From the NCBI RefSeq assembly GCF_000346465.2, contig NC_034014.1, forward strand, positions 21,546,788 through 21,610,787: 64,000 nucleotides of DNA, in the 5' to 3' direction. Numbering within the stretch: position 1 is the stretch's first letter; each line of letters starts with the position of its first letter. The translations under genes and the position numbers were made by a program. Below are positions 11,701 to 20,876 of the stretch, in pieces. Source of the stretch: Prunus persica. Its lineage: Eukaryota; Streptophyta; Magnoliopsida; Rosales; Rosaceae. The notes under the pieces are model-generated. The model made no database searches. It was not told where the DNA came from and saw only the letters and a program-made list of their open reading frames with translations.

Positions 11701-13742
11701 TTCATAGCATTAGTCCAATTCAAGAACAAATCATCTCAGTCCCGGTGAAAGGACCCGCTCTGAATTTTCTCAAAACCCGAGACGAACCCTTTGGAATTCC
11801 TGACATCACCCCGATGCCAGGCCCACTTACTAAAAACCGAGACTTCCTGCCGAAATTTCGGCAGAGTCTCCCCTATAAATTGGGCATTTCCCAAAATTTC
11901 AACCTGCATAAAAACGCATTCAATATCCACAACTGGCAGCATGCACAATATAATTTCATGCAATTCACACAAATGGCCTTCGGCCTTCCAATAATTCTCC
12001 AACAACTACCAAACAATTCAAATACAAAATATGACTAATATTTAGTCTGCGGCTGCACCTAATAACCTCAGGCTGCCTACGTACCCTCCTTGAGGGATTA
12101 AGCCACACGTAGTTCTTCCCTAAAACCCAATTCCACACTTGGGCGATACCTTATTTCATTTCTCTGTATTTCACATATTCTCCCCATACGCCGGTACAAC
12201 CAACGCCACGTATGGGGCCTGTCAACACGCCGGATAACCTACGCCACGTGCGACCATGCCATACTATCATAATATCTCCCCATACGCCAGTACAACCAAC
12301 GCCACGTATGGGGCCTGTCCCAACGCCGGATAACCTACGCCACGTGGGACCTCAATATCATATCACAAATCTCCCCATACGCCGGTACAACCAACGCCAC
12401 GTATGGGGTCTGTCGACACGCCGGATAACCTGCGCCACGTGCGACCTCAACACAATATCACATAATCTCCCCGTACGCCGGTACAACCAACGCCACGTAC
12501 GGGGCCTGTCTCAACGCCGGATAACCTACACCACGTGAGACCTGAACATCATATTACAAATCTCCCCATACGCTGGTACAACCAACGCCACGTATGGGGC
12601 CTGTCCCAACGCCGGATAACCTACGCCACGTGGGACCTAACTTTCACTTGGTGGTACTTGTAGAAATTCCAAAATTCGGGGAGATACCTACAGTAGTGCG
12701 TATAGCACTCCAAACTGACATTCTAGACTCAGTTGTACCCTTGTACAACCATACATAATTATAATCATAAAAATTAATTCTAATATTGTGTAACCCTCCA
12801 CAATCATCTAGTACTCGATAATCTCCCCTAGAAAGGTGAGATTACCCCGGGAGACTCACAGTCAACCAAGAGTCAAACTTCTCTAACCCTGGTCAAACAG
12901 ACCTGCGGAACCCACGACCTCCAATTTCCGATCCGAAGGTCCCTATGGGTTCTACCAGGTATAGGACACTTGTCCTGCAAGTTTGGTTCAGATCGAACGG
13001 TCGGATTGCTCACGATCGCACGATCTGACAATTAATATAAAATACAAACTTTAAAATTATTATTCGGAACATCCGGGGCTCCGATTCACAATCCGTGAAT
13101 TCCTATCGAACCCGGATAACGCATAATATGCGATTATCCGTTCGATAGTCAAACAACGTCCGAATTGAGATCCACGAAATCCTACGCACTCGTGACAACC
13201 TAAGGATCTTATCGGAATACATCGCTACTTTTTCTACAGTGCCCACGCGCCGCCGCACGCGCCGGCAGCGCGTGGGTGCCCAAAGCGATAACGCTTCACC
13301 GGAAAATCTCAAAACCACGGCTCCAAACTCCTACCCTAGGTATAACACCCTATTTGGAGCCACTTTTGTTCTTGGACCTACCCCAAAAAGTGGCCGAAAA
13401 TGGCAGATCACGGCGGCCGAAGTTTCGGCCGATTTTCAATTCGAAAATCGAGTTGTCTACGCTAAGAATCGATCTAATCCTACCCAACCATCAGCTAGAG
13501 CAGCTTGAGCGGTTCAAAATCCATACCTGGGTCGACGGAATTGGTGGCCGGAGGAGGGAGATCAACGGCGTTGAAGTTCCGGCGACATCCGGGCGAAAAT
13601 CGCCATTTTCCGGCGGCTGGGGTCGTGACGCCGAGGTCGAGCCAATTCTTTTGACACCGGCCTCGTCCGCAGCCGCGGCCGATGGCTGGAGTTACGAAGA
13701 GAGAGAGAGGAGAGGCCGACGGGAGAGAGAGAGAGGAGTCGC

Positions 13743-13780
<38 letters not shown>

Positions 13781-14678
13781 TGAGTTTTTATAAAAAATCC
13801 CATTTCGAAATATTTACGATTGTGCCACTGGGTTTCTTTTGACCATATCTCTCTCGTTACAACTCCGATTCGAGCCCACTACGTGTCTATGAACTCGTCT
13901 CAGTACGACCTATCCAAAAATATAAGTCACGGTCCCAAACTCTCTCCGGTTAAAAATATGACTAAAATACCCTTAAATAATTAAATAATTAAATGAGGGT
14001 AAAATTTGGGAAAATTTGGGGTCGGGGTGTTACACCCGGCAGCTGCCAGTATGTCATTCTATCACAACCAAACATTCCCTGTCCCACCCGAGAGTGGCCA
14101 TGGGCCTCGCTTGGTTGTGTGGGTGGCCGATGCCGGACCAAAAGAATTTCTCTAAGTATAACATTGTTAAAATTGATAGAAAATGAATGTAATTTTTTGT
14201 TAAAAGTTTGTATATGTTTAGTATAATGGATGGTATATGACTACATACCCGGGAACCAGAGGATGGGTGGAAAAACCCCAGTCATTCTTAACCATGTGAA
14301 GATCAGTATGGCATATACCACAGTATAACACTTTGAATGCCACATCTTTCTCTCCTGTTTCTCTACAACCAAATCAGTTCAATTTTAGACAACAAATCTA
14401 AAACTGAGATCCTGGAAAGCAAGAACTACCAACTAAATCATAAAAAAAGAAAACAAGAAACCAGAAACTTGTGTACTTAATCATAAAAAAAAAAAAAAGC
14501 AGACAAATCCAAGATGAAGTGAAAATGTAAATCAAAGAAACAATAATCGGATCTAGTAGCAGAGTTAATAATATATGTACCTTCTTGAAAAATTAAAGGG
14601 AGAGAGAACACCAGATGAGTCTCTAGCAGTCCATCCAAATGCCTTCTTGGGGTGTTCATGCTCTTGAGATTTCACCAT
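5735..14678 (-). CDS. CAD1: cinnamyl alcohol dehydrogenase-like (ELI3/mannitol dehydrogenase type), 360 aa
   Basis: Exons (minus strand): 14581-14678, 14249-14362, 11129-11642, 10893-11046, 5735-5937, totalling 1083 nt. All sites are GT-AG and phases match CAD3 and CAD4. The product is a zinc- and NADP(H)-dependent medium-chain dehydrogenase that interconverts alcohols and aldehydes in the cytosol. Visible are CGICHTD (zinc ligand Cys50), PGHE (His72), the four structural-zinc cysteines of [21 protein letters not shown] (Cys166) and the nucleotide motif GLGGLG. YCPK-ILTYG replaces the IWSY segment of lignin CADs, which points to the ELI3/SAD/mannitol-dehydrogenase branch; the substrate is not decided. 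Intron 4 is 4955 bp because of a copia element, and intron 2 is 2606 bp because of a solo LTR. The coding sequence is open, but expression may be reduced. Confidence 0.93.
5993..6293 (-). repeat. 3' LTR of copia I
   Basis: 301 bp, almost identical to 10552-10866. It lacks 15 bp present in the other LTR near 10807. It is preceded (element sense) by a purine tract at 6294-6304. Confidence 0.95.
6281..9688 (-). pseudogene. copia I pol region (zinc knuckle, protease, integrase, RT, RNase H), broken
   Basis: Reading on the minus strand: [14 protein letters not shown] zinc knuckle near 9470, protease active site [10 protein letters not shown] near 9330, integrase GHLNLRSL, then the catalytic Asp (IHTDLCGPM), Asp (RSDRGGEF) and Glu ([10 protein letters not shown]), RT motifs [20 protein letters not shown] and YVDD, and the RNase H tail. 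Lesions: an in-frame TAG joins gag to pol at 9689; a deletion with frameshift near 8840 removes the Cys pair of the integrase HHCC finger; a TAG lies at 7475; at least two more stops lie near 6660-6680. No functional polyprotein is possible. Confidence 0.93.
6294..6304 (-). other. Polypurine tract of copia I
   Basis: The minus strand reads TTAAAGGGGAG immediately before the 3' LTR, the usual primer site for plus-strand DNA synthesis. Confidence 0.8.
9689..10396 (-). CDS. copia I gag (UBN2/Retrotran_gag type)
   Basis: 235 codons from ATG 10396 to the TAG at 9689. It has the N-terminal [13 protein letters not shown] block typical of plant copia gag, a central [13 protein letters not shown] segment and a [19 protein letters not shown] segment. 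It forms the particle shell in related elements. Normally gag and pol are one open frame in copia elements; here the TAG separates them, so gag alone may be translated. Confidence 0.85.
   Translation of the reverse strand: MAGSGGSEVRTPIFSGENYEFWRIKMVTIFKSQGLWKLVEKGVTISDSKKKMAEGSAKEEDDEKTVAEHMRDAKALGIIQNTVSDQIFPRIANADTVKMAWDLLYGEYHGGDQVRSVKLQNLRREFEYTRMRDDETLSEYLTWLNELNNQMKTFGEVLPNERLVQKVLISLSKPYDPICLVIENTKCIDKVELQEVLAILKSQEQRFDMHTVDATDKAFGSFSVSPKGQQHKGNS
10534..10551 (-). other. Primer binding site of copia I (initiator tRNA-Met type)
   Basis: The minus strand reads TGGCCTCAGAGCCAGGTT directly after the 5' LTR. It matches the complement of the plant initiator tRNA-Met 3' end at 16 of 18 positions. 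Confidence 0.85.
10552..10866 (-). repeat. 5' LTR of copia I
   Basis: 315 bp. It carries the 15 bp missing from the other LTR and is followed by the target duplication AGAAG. Being in sense within CAD1 intron 4, it could cause early polyadenylation of CAD1 transcripts; that is inference. Confidence 0.95.
12180..12640. repeat. Five ~95-bp tandem repeats, each with two hairpins
   Basis: Units start at 12182, 12278, 12373, 12469 and 12564. Each unit has two half-units sharing the loop CGCCGGNANAACCNACGCCA but with different stems. Stem 1 is CCCCATACG...CGTATGGGG; in unit 4 both arms change together (CCCCGTACG 12469-12477, CGTACGGGG 12496-12504). Stem 2 is GTCCCA...TGGGAC in units 2 and 5 and GTCTCA...TGAGAC in unit 4. 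The same array recurs at 44524-44980. Open frames across it are repeat artefacts. Confidence 0.92.
13785..13792 (-). promoter_or_regulatory. Putative TATA box of the large LTR
   Basis: The minus strand reads TATAAAAA about 10-20 bp before a long CT-rich leader (complement of the (GA)n at 13746-13776). A donor-like GTATGG follows at about 13528. This resembles a promoter, 5' leader exon and splice donor, placing the transcription start inside the LTR. Confidence 0.5.
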
Positions 14679-16118
14679 TTTTTCTTTTCAAACTTCAAAC
14701 ACAAATCGACTGATAGCAGAGTGAGAGTTTGTGAAAGTAGCAATTTACAAGTGGCACTATGAGACTTCATGCATGTATATGTAAAGATGATGTGGCAACA
14801 GGTTTGGTGCTGAGCTGACGCATCGGGTGAGCAAAGGGCAGAGAGGGAATCTTTCTTTGCTGACCAGAAAATTTTCTTGCAAAAGTACACGGTAGTCTTC
14901 GCAGTGCCTCTAAAATCTCTCGTATTCTTTATAAAAAGCTTGACTCCTTCAAAATGAGGTGCTCGTTCTAAAAATAAATGGAATTTTGCCATTTATTAAT
15001 TTCTTTTTCTAAAATAAATGCTGCTCTTTTCATTTCTATTTTATTTTCCCACCTACTGTATTTCTTAACTACTATATCAATTTGAAACAACACAATTCTA
15101 TATTTTCACCTATCATTATTTCTAAAATATGCTTTAATTAGATTCACTATTATACCCAATATAGGAGCCCAAATTATTAAAAAAAACCCTATATGAAATA
15201 AATTTTATAACACACCCAAAACTCATTTACAATAAACAAAAAGGCTTTTAACTTCTTTTAAATTATAAAACTACCATTGATTTCTTAAAACAAACTCAAC
15301 TCCAAAACTTCATAAAAAGCCCAACACTCAATGGGACATCAAAGTAATTTAATAATCAAAATTAAATTCAATTGGGCCACCTATCATTTTTTGGGTTTGT
15401 TTATAGAAATTAAATGGTGTAGGGTTTATCTATAATATTAGTGTTAAGAATGGGTATATGACTAAATATCTCTTATTTTTTAAACCTTTAATTATTAATT
15501 CAAGCATTTTCTATTTCCTAAAATAATTTTATTTGATAAAAGTTCAGTAGTGGAAGTGAAGGTGGTGGTGAAAGAGATGAAGGTGAAGGTGGCAGTGATA
15601 GTGGAAGTGGTTGTGGGTGGTGATGAAGCTAGAGGGGGTGGTTGTGGTAGTGATGGTGGTGGAGATGGTGGTTATAGAGGTGAAGGTGGTAGCGGTGGCG
15701 GCGTGGTGGTGTAGGTGGAGGTGGAGGTGGAGGTGGTGGAGGAGGAGGAGCATGTGGTGGTGGCGTTTGGTGGTAGTGGTAGTGGAGGTGGTGAAGTTGC
15801 ATGTGGAGGTGGAGGTAGTGTCACTTAAAAACAATTATGATGGTATTTTGGGAATTAAAATAATTCATTAAAGACTTATCTCTGCTTCTTTTGAAAGCTG
15901 CTGTCAAAAGGCCACTACTTAAAAAATAATCGAGATATTTTATTTTTACCAAACACCTTAAATTGCTTCACTTTAAAGTGAAGCAGATTTTTGGCAATTA
16001 AAAGCAATCCTAAACGAGGCCTTACACTTTCTTCTTTTTTTCTTTTTTTCTTTTTGTCAAATGGTAAAATAGGTGGGTTACGCGAGTTTAGGTTTTTGGA
16101 TTAAGTCCTTAGAAGTCA
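14679..16118. other. Upstream region of CAD1 and AT-rich spacer
   Basis: No gene seen. The proximal part (14810-14880) contains gctgacgcatcgggtgagcaaa, similar to the CAD3 upstream region, so it probably belongs to the CAD1 promoter. A GGT/GGA-rich minisatellite covers 15541-15830 and gives false frames on both strands. A perfect 22-bp palindrome, tgcttcactttaaagtgaagca, lies at 15964-15985. The words aaacgaggcctta near 16013 recall the end of the MITE at 17741. Confidence 0.6.
15541..15830. repeat. GGT/GGA-rich minisatellite
   Basis: Irregular trinucleotide and hexanucleotide repeats (ggtggt, ggaggt, ggtggagg) on the plus strand. Frames of 86 and 96 codons are low-complexity and not credible genes. 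Confidence 0.85.
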
Positions 16119-16822
16119 TTTTACAAAGGAATAAATTTGTCTTTAAATTTTTTAAGATTAGATGGGTGAGGAAATATGACAGGTAAGTGGAAATGGCAAC
16201 ACTCTTCTAAAATTCTTATAACTTTTTTTTTTTTTGTTTTAGAATTTCGTAAGTGTCAAAATCTTATTTGCTTTGAGGAGAGTCAAACTTTACTCTTAAT
16301 TTTCTCTTGACTTATCATGAAAGTAAATGCTCTTTCCCCCACAAGAATTAATATTATATATACCTAAAAAATGTTTAGGTTCGTGACGAGCCTGTAAACT
16401 AAGGACAAAAGCTTTATAGGGGAGAATTGACAACAACAAAAAACTTTAGGGGAGAATTGACCAAAAAAAAAAAAAAACTTTTACAAAGGAATAAATTTGT
16501 CTTTAAATTTTTTAAGATTAGATGGGTAAGGAAATATGACAGGTAAGTGGAAATAGCAACATTCTTCTAAAATTCTTATAACTTTTTTTTTTCTTTTAGA
16601 ATTTCGTAAGTGTCAAAATCTTATTTGCTTTGAGGAGAGTCAAACTTTACTCTTATTTTTCTCTTGACTTATCATGAAAGTAAATGCTCTTTCCCCCACA
16701 AAAATTATTATATATGCCTAAAAAATGTTTAGGTTTGTGACTAGCCTGTAAACTGAAGACAAAAGCTTTATAGGGGAGAATTGACAACAAAAAGAACTTT
16801 AGGGGAGAATTGACCAAAAAAT
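16119..16822. repeat. Direct tandem duplication, ~360-bp unit
   Basis: Copy one runs from 16119 to 16478 and copy two from 16479 to about 16822, each starting ttttacaaaggaataaattt and containing a T-rich tract, aggagagtcaaactttactc and ggggagaattgac. The copies differ mainly in homopolymer length and a few substitutions, so the duplication is fairly recent. No coding region. Confidence 0.88.
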
Positions 16823-16839
16823 AATAATAATAATCTTTA

Positions 16840-17121
16840 GGGGTCGTCTGTTACGCAGGTCTGTCTTCGCATGGACTAAGCTTAAATACTGTCATGGATT
16901 GACTTGGCTTGGACTAAACTTAATAAGGCTTGTCCAACGTTTGGTATAATGCTGGACTAGGATTGGGACTTGAATAAAAATATGTTTATTTAATTAATTA
17001 AAAAATTAAAAAACTAATAAAAATAATTTTTTATTTAACCCAAAGCCACACTCACCCAAAACCATCAACAAGCAGCCACTGGATCTCTGCAAGGGAAGTG
17101 AGAGTTCGCCAAAAATTATCA

Positions 17122-17173
<52 letters not shown>

Positions 17174-17741
17174 TCCCTCTCTCAATTTTGGTTCTTCCAT
17201 TCCATGGCGATTTCAGATTCGCCGAGGCATTGCATGCACCAGCACGAGCCCTCGCACGAACTCAAATCCATGGGATTTGCTCGGCGATTGGGTCCGAGTT
17301 CGACGACACTACATTGTGTTCTGGAGTTGTTGTCTATCAAGAACTCGGCTGATTTGACGGATATGGGGAGCAGAAGGATGAGAATCCTCAATTTTGATTT
17401 CAATAAGTGAATGATGATGATGATGTTAATGGTGAAGCCAGTGTGTTGAATCGGAATGGGGATGATGGTGATTACATGACTTGAATTAAGTGGCTGAGTA
17501 TGAGCTAGCAAAGAACGCAAGGGATTTTTTTAAAAAAAATTTCTCCTGAAAACGCACGGGATTGCTCAGTCCCCTCTTTTTGCACGGGATTAACTAACAC
17601 TTTCTAAGGAGGTGTTTTTAGTGGGCCCCACATTGGCCCCACATTAATAATCCCTGCTTAGAATTAGAATTAGGTGAACCAAATGTGGGCCTAATTTTAA
17701 TTTAATCCAATCCAGACTTGAGAGGTGTACCAAACGAGGCC
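16840..17741. mobile_element. PIF/Harbinger-like non-autonomous element (902 bp)
   Basis: It is flanked by TTA on both sides (16837-16839 and 17742-17744). The ends are imperfect inverted repeats: GGGGTCGTCTGTTACGC on the left and the complement of the right end, GGCCTCGTTTGGTACAC. A (CT)n tract lies at about 17124-17168, followed by a 68-codon plus-strand frame (17204-17410) of no recognised family. No transposase is present, so it would need trans-acting proteins. Confidence 0.6.
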
Positions 17742-17744
17742 TTA

Positions 17745-18373
17745 GGGCAGAGTTCTTATATGGTGCAGGTTTCATAGGGCATAAGACTTCTGCTTCTGTT
17801 TTATTTAGGTTTATTCAGGATGTATGATGCTTCACATATTAATATCTTATTTTATTTATGGATATGTTTATTGGGACTTACAAATAATTTTAGATTTGGC
17901 TTTATCTCTTAATCATTGCATCATACTAACTTTACTTATATGATTCAACGACTAAAAAGATAGGGCTTATAAAACCATCAATATAGAATTCTACTATTTA
18001 ACACATGCAAGTTTCATGGTCAAGTAAATAAAGAGCCTTGTATTTGTAAGCCCGAAAACCTTGTTTTTATTTGTTTGTCTAGAACACTAAAATAATAAAG
18101 TAAAGAAATAAAGAGTAGAGGGGCGATTGATGAATAAGAATAGCTAGAAAATAAAAAAACACAAAAGCAAAAAACAAAAGTTGTCTGGGAAGATTAAAAA
18201 ATGAAACAAAAAAGTTGTCAAGCAACATTTAAAAAACAGGATGATTGAGAGAAATCATGCCGTGGCTTAAATTTGTGAGACCACTGGTTTATTATGCCCT
18301 CGCTTAAACTGCAAGATTGTACATAGCACAAACCAAAACCTCATAAGAAAAATTTTAAACTGAAACAAGCAAA
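17745..18373. other. 3' flank of CAD2, no gene seen
   Basis: AT-rich spacer between the Harbinger-like element and the CAD2 stop codon. Its right part is probably the CAD2 3' UTR. No repeat or open coding region of note. Confidence 0.6.
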
Positions 18374-20058
18374 TTAAGAGCTAGGCTTCAATGTGTTTCC
18401 AATGTCAATGACAAAGCGATATCTAACGTCTGTTTTAGCAAGACGCTCCATTGCAGTGTTCACATAATCAATAGGGATAACTTCAATATCAGCTGTAACG
18501 TTGTGCTTGGCCGCAAAATCAATCATCTCTTGTGTCTCCTTCATACCACCAACGCAACTACCAGCTACTATCTTCCTTCCTAGTAAATTTCAGAATAAAT
18601 ATAAATAGTTAGGTTAATTAATGGAGAAAAAGAGCCAAAAATATGTACATATATACTTAAACGCAATGAGACATTGAAGGGAGTTTCATCATATGCTTAC
18701 CCATCAGCAGAGGAAAAACCGGAAGCTCGGGACGCTTCTCCGGTGCACCAACCATAACAAGCTTTCCATGAGACTTTAACAAATCAATGTAAGGTAAGAG
18801 AGGATGGTTTGCAGAGACTGTATCCATAATACCATCCATGGTGCCCATGGCAGCCTATGCAGAATGAAGCAAAAATTTAAAAACTTGTCGGTCATCTACT
18901 ATTTTCTTTGTACGGTCTCAACTGATCATGTATTGTAATGAATCGTACGGTCTCACCTGCATCTGATCTTCATCACGACTGACCAAAAACGAGTCAGCAT
19001 GAAGATGTTTAATAGCTTCCTCCTCCTTTCCAGGGGAGGTACTGATCACAGTAACCTTAACCCCCGTAGCCTTGGCAAATTTCACAGCCACATGGCCTAG
19101 ACCACCAAGGCCAGCAACACCTACATGCATACCGGGTTTGTCAAGTCCGAAATATCTCAAAGGGCTGTAAGTTGTAATCCCAGCGCATAGAAGAGGAGCA
19201 GCTCCATCAAGAGGTAGGTTATCTGGAATATTGACAACGAAGTGCTCATCAGCCACCATGATATCTGAGTAGCCTCCATACGTAGTCGTTCCGTCATGGT
19301 ACTTGCCACCAAATGTGGGTATCCATCTGGGGCAGTAGTTCTCAAGGTTGTTTGCACAATTATCACAAGAATGGCAAGATCCCACCATGCATCCAACACC
19401 AACCTTGTCTCCAACTTTGAATTTTTCTACTTTGCTCCCTACCTCTGTCACGACACCAACAATCTCATGCCTGCATTGCCCAATTTATTTAAGTTCACAT
19501 TGTTACTAAATTTTATTTTTGAATTGATAAAATAAGTTCTCTCAATAAACATAATTTCTTCCATGCATTTCATGCTTACCCAGGAACAAGAGGATAGGTG
19601 GAAGCACCCCATTCAGTGGACTCCAATTCATTCTTGATTAGGTGAAGGTCGGAATGACATATCCCACAGTATGCGACTTTGAATGTCACGTCTTTCTCTC
19701 CCGTTTCCCTGCAACCCATATCAACTAATTAATTTCTTCAACACGCTCAAAAACTGAGAATTGCTTTTAAGTAGAGGAACAAACTTTTGGTTGGTCCTAA
19801 CGTATGAACAGCTCAAATAGAAATGGGTCTATTTTGATTTAATAGATTTATATATATAATATTTCATCGGAAATGAGCAGAGACAAATACTTAGTTACAT
19901 AATTTCATGACGAATAAAACGATAAATCAAACAAGAATTGAATAAAGAAGATGACTGATAATGTACCTTCTTGAGAAATTGAAGGGAGAGAGAACACCAG
20001 ATGAATCTCTGACAGCCCATCCAAAGGCCTTCTTGGGATGTTCTTGTTCTGTTCACAT
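18374..20058 (-). pseudogene. CAD2: CAD-like gene with stop codon directly after the ATG
   Basis: Exons: 19967-20058, 19580-19708, 18957-19470, 18701-18854, 18374-18579; splice sites and phases agree with CAD3. The first exon reads ATG TGA ACA GAA (20058-20047): the second codon is a stop where the N-terminus normally continues before [11 protein letters not shown]. No other in-frame start lies upstream before a stop, and the 63-codon frame covering this exon is in another phase. Exon 2 has 15 extra bases adding LESTE after KNE. The remaining 360 or so codons are open and keep the catalytic cysteines and histidine, LLCAG, GLGGLG and the structural-zinc cysteines. It is either a young pseudogene or translated from an internal ATG, which would lose exon 1 and part of the catalytic domain. 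Confidence 0.88.
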
Positions 20059-20702
20059 TTTCTCTCTAATAAGCAAATAATATTTGCAGGCACCAACTAA
20101 TAGTACTCTGAATTAGTATGAGAGTCTGAGGGAGTGCATTTTCAGGTCCTTTAATCTATTTTCCTCACATGTATATACAATATTCGTTAGTAAGTTAATA
20201 TGGCAGTAAGCACTCGTTCGACTTACTCTTTAATATAATTTTTTTATGATGAAAATTGTTCCTTTTTTAGGTCCTCATTCAAATATTATTCCTTAAAAAA
20301 TTTCATTCAATTCAGAAGTTTTTTAGCCATTAAATTGCTATCATGAATATTACTTATTTATTGAAAATATTATTTAATCCTCGCATTTGTTGTTGTTGAT
20401 ACAAGTCCTTTGACTTTTCTACCAACTAGGATTACATTCTTTTTTTTGTATTTTCTAATGTAGAGCTATTATTATTATTATTATTAAAAAATGATCTAGT
20501 TGTTCTTATTATGCCCATAAAGTATAAATCGTGTAGAAATTAATTTATAAGACCATAATTACGTTATTTTATTATTATTTTAATGTAGGGATATAAATAG
20601 GTTAAAAACCCCATAATTTTGGGACAATTTATTATTTTGGAGATACAACAAAATAACAATTTTTTATTTTTGTTCATCCTATAATACCGGTACATTATAC
20701 AC
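20059..20702. other. Upstream region of CAD2
   Basis: AT-rich, no gene seen. It should contain the CAD2 promoter. Confidence 0.5.
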
Positions 20703-20757
20703 ATATAGCCCATCCAATGGCCTTCTTAGGGTGTTCTTCCTCTAGAGATTTCGCCAT
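20703..20757 (-). pseudogene. Orphan CAD first exon
   Basis: The minus strand from ATG 20757 encodes [17 protein letters not shown], nearly the same as the CAD4 N-terminus, then breaks off into unrelated AT-rich DNA. No donor and no further exons follow before CAD2. It marks the left edge of the duplication shared with 62445-64000 and is a relic of a deleted CAD4-like gene or an unequal-exchange breakpoint. Confidence 0.85.
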
Positions 20758-20837
20758 TTTCTCTCTTCTAAGTATTTTCTTTCTCATTAGTTATTATTTT
20801 TTCTGATAAAGTATATTAACTAATTATATATATACAT

Positions 20838-20876
<39 letters not shown>

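Larger units (their letters stand above)
11746..14034 (-). mobile_element. Solo LTR of a large LTR retrotransposon in CAD1 intron 2
   Basis: The segment starts TGAAAGGACC and ends GGTGTTACA on the plus strand (TG...CA) and is flanked by CCCGG at 11741-11745 and 14035-14039. The TATA box and leader-like segment suggest that minus is the sense strand (TGTAACACCCC...CCTTTCA). Length is 2289 bp with no gag or pol. Order on the plus strand: a conserved CTGCCTACGTACC block (12071-12115), five ~95-bp hairpin repeats (12180-12640), a GC-rich middle, and a (GA)n tract with TATA box. Further copies are at 44049-46213 and, inverted, 46314-46908. It probably arose by recombination between two LTRs. The superfamily is uncertain; very long LTRs starting TGTAACACCC are common in Gypsy elements. 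Confidence 0.9.

Noticed and set aside
12212..12538. 108-codon frame through the LTR repeats
   Set aside because: The 95/96-bp period happens to stay open; sequence varies as hairpin arms, not as codons.
12180..12640. CRISPR-like array (regular ~95-bp spacing)
   Set aside because: Units are repeated along their full length without unique spacers, and the DNA is plant nuclear LTR.
15544..15871. His/Thr-rich and Val/Trp-rich frames on both strands
   Set aside because: Pure product of the GGT/GGA minisatellite; no start context, domain or neighbour support.
19905..20096. 63-codon frame starting MVPANIICLL as the true CAD2 start
   Set aside because: It is out of phase with the CAD frame EQEHPKK and runs into intron 1.
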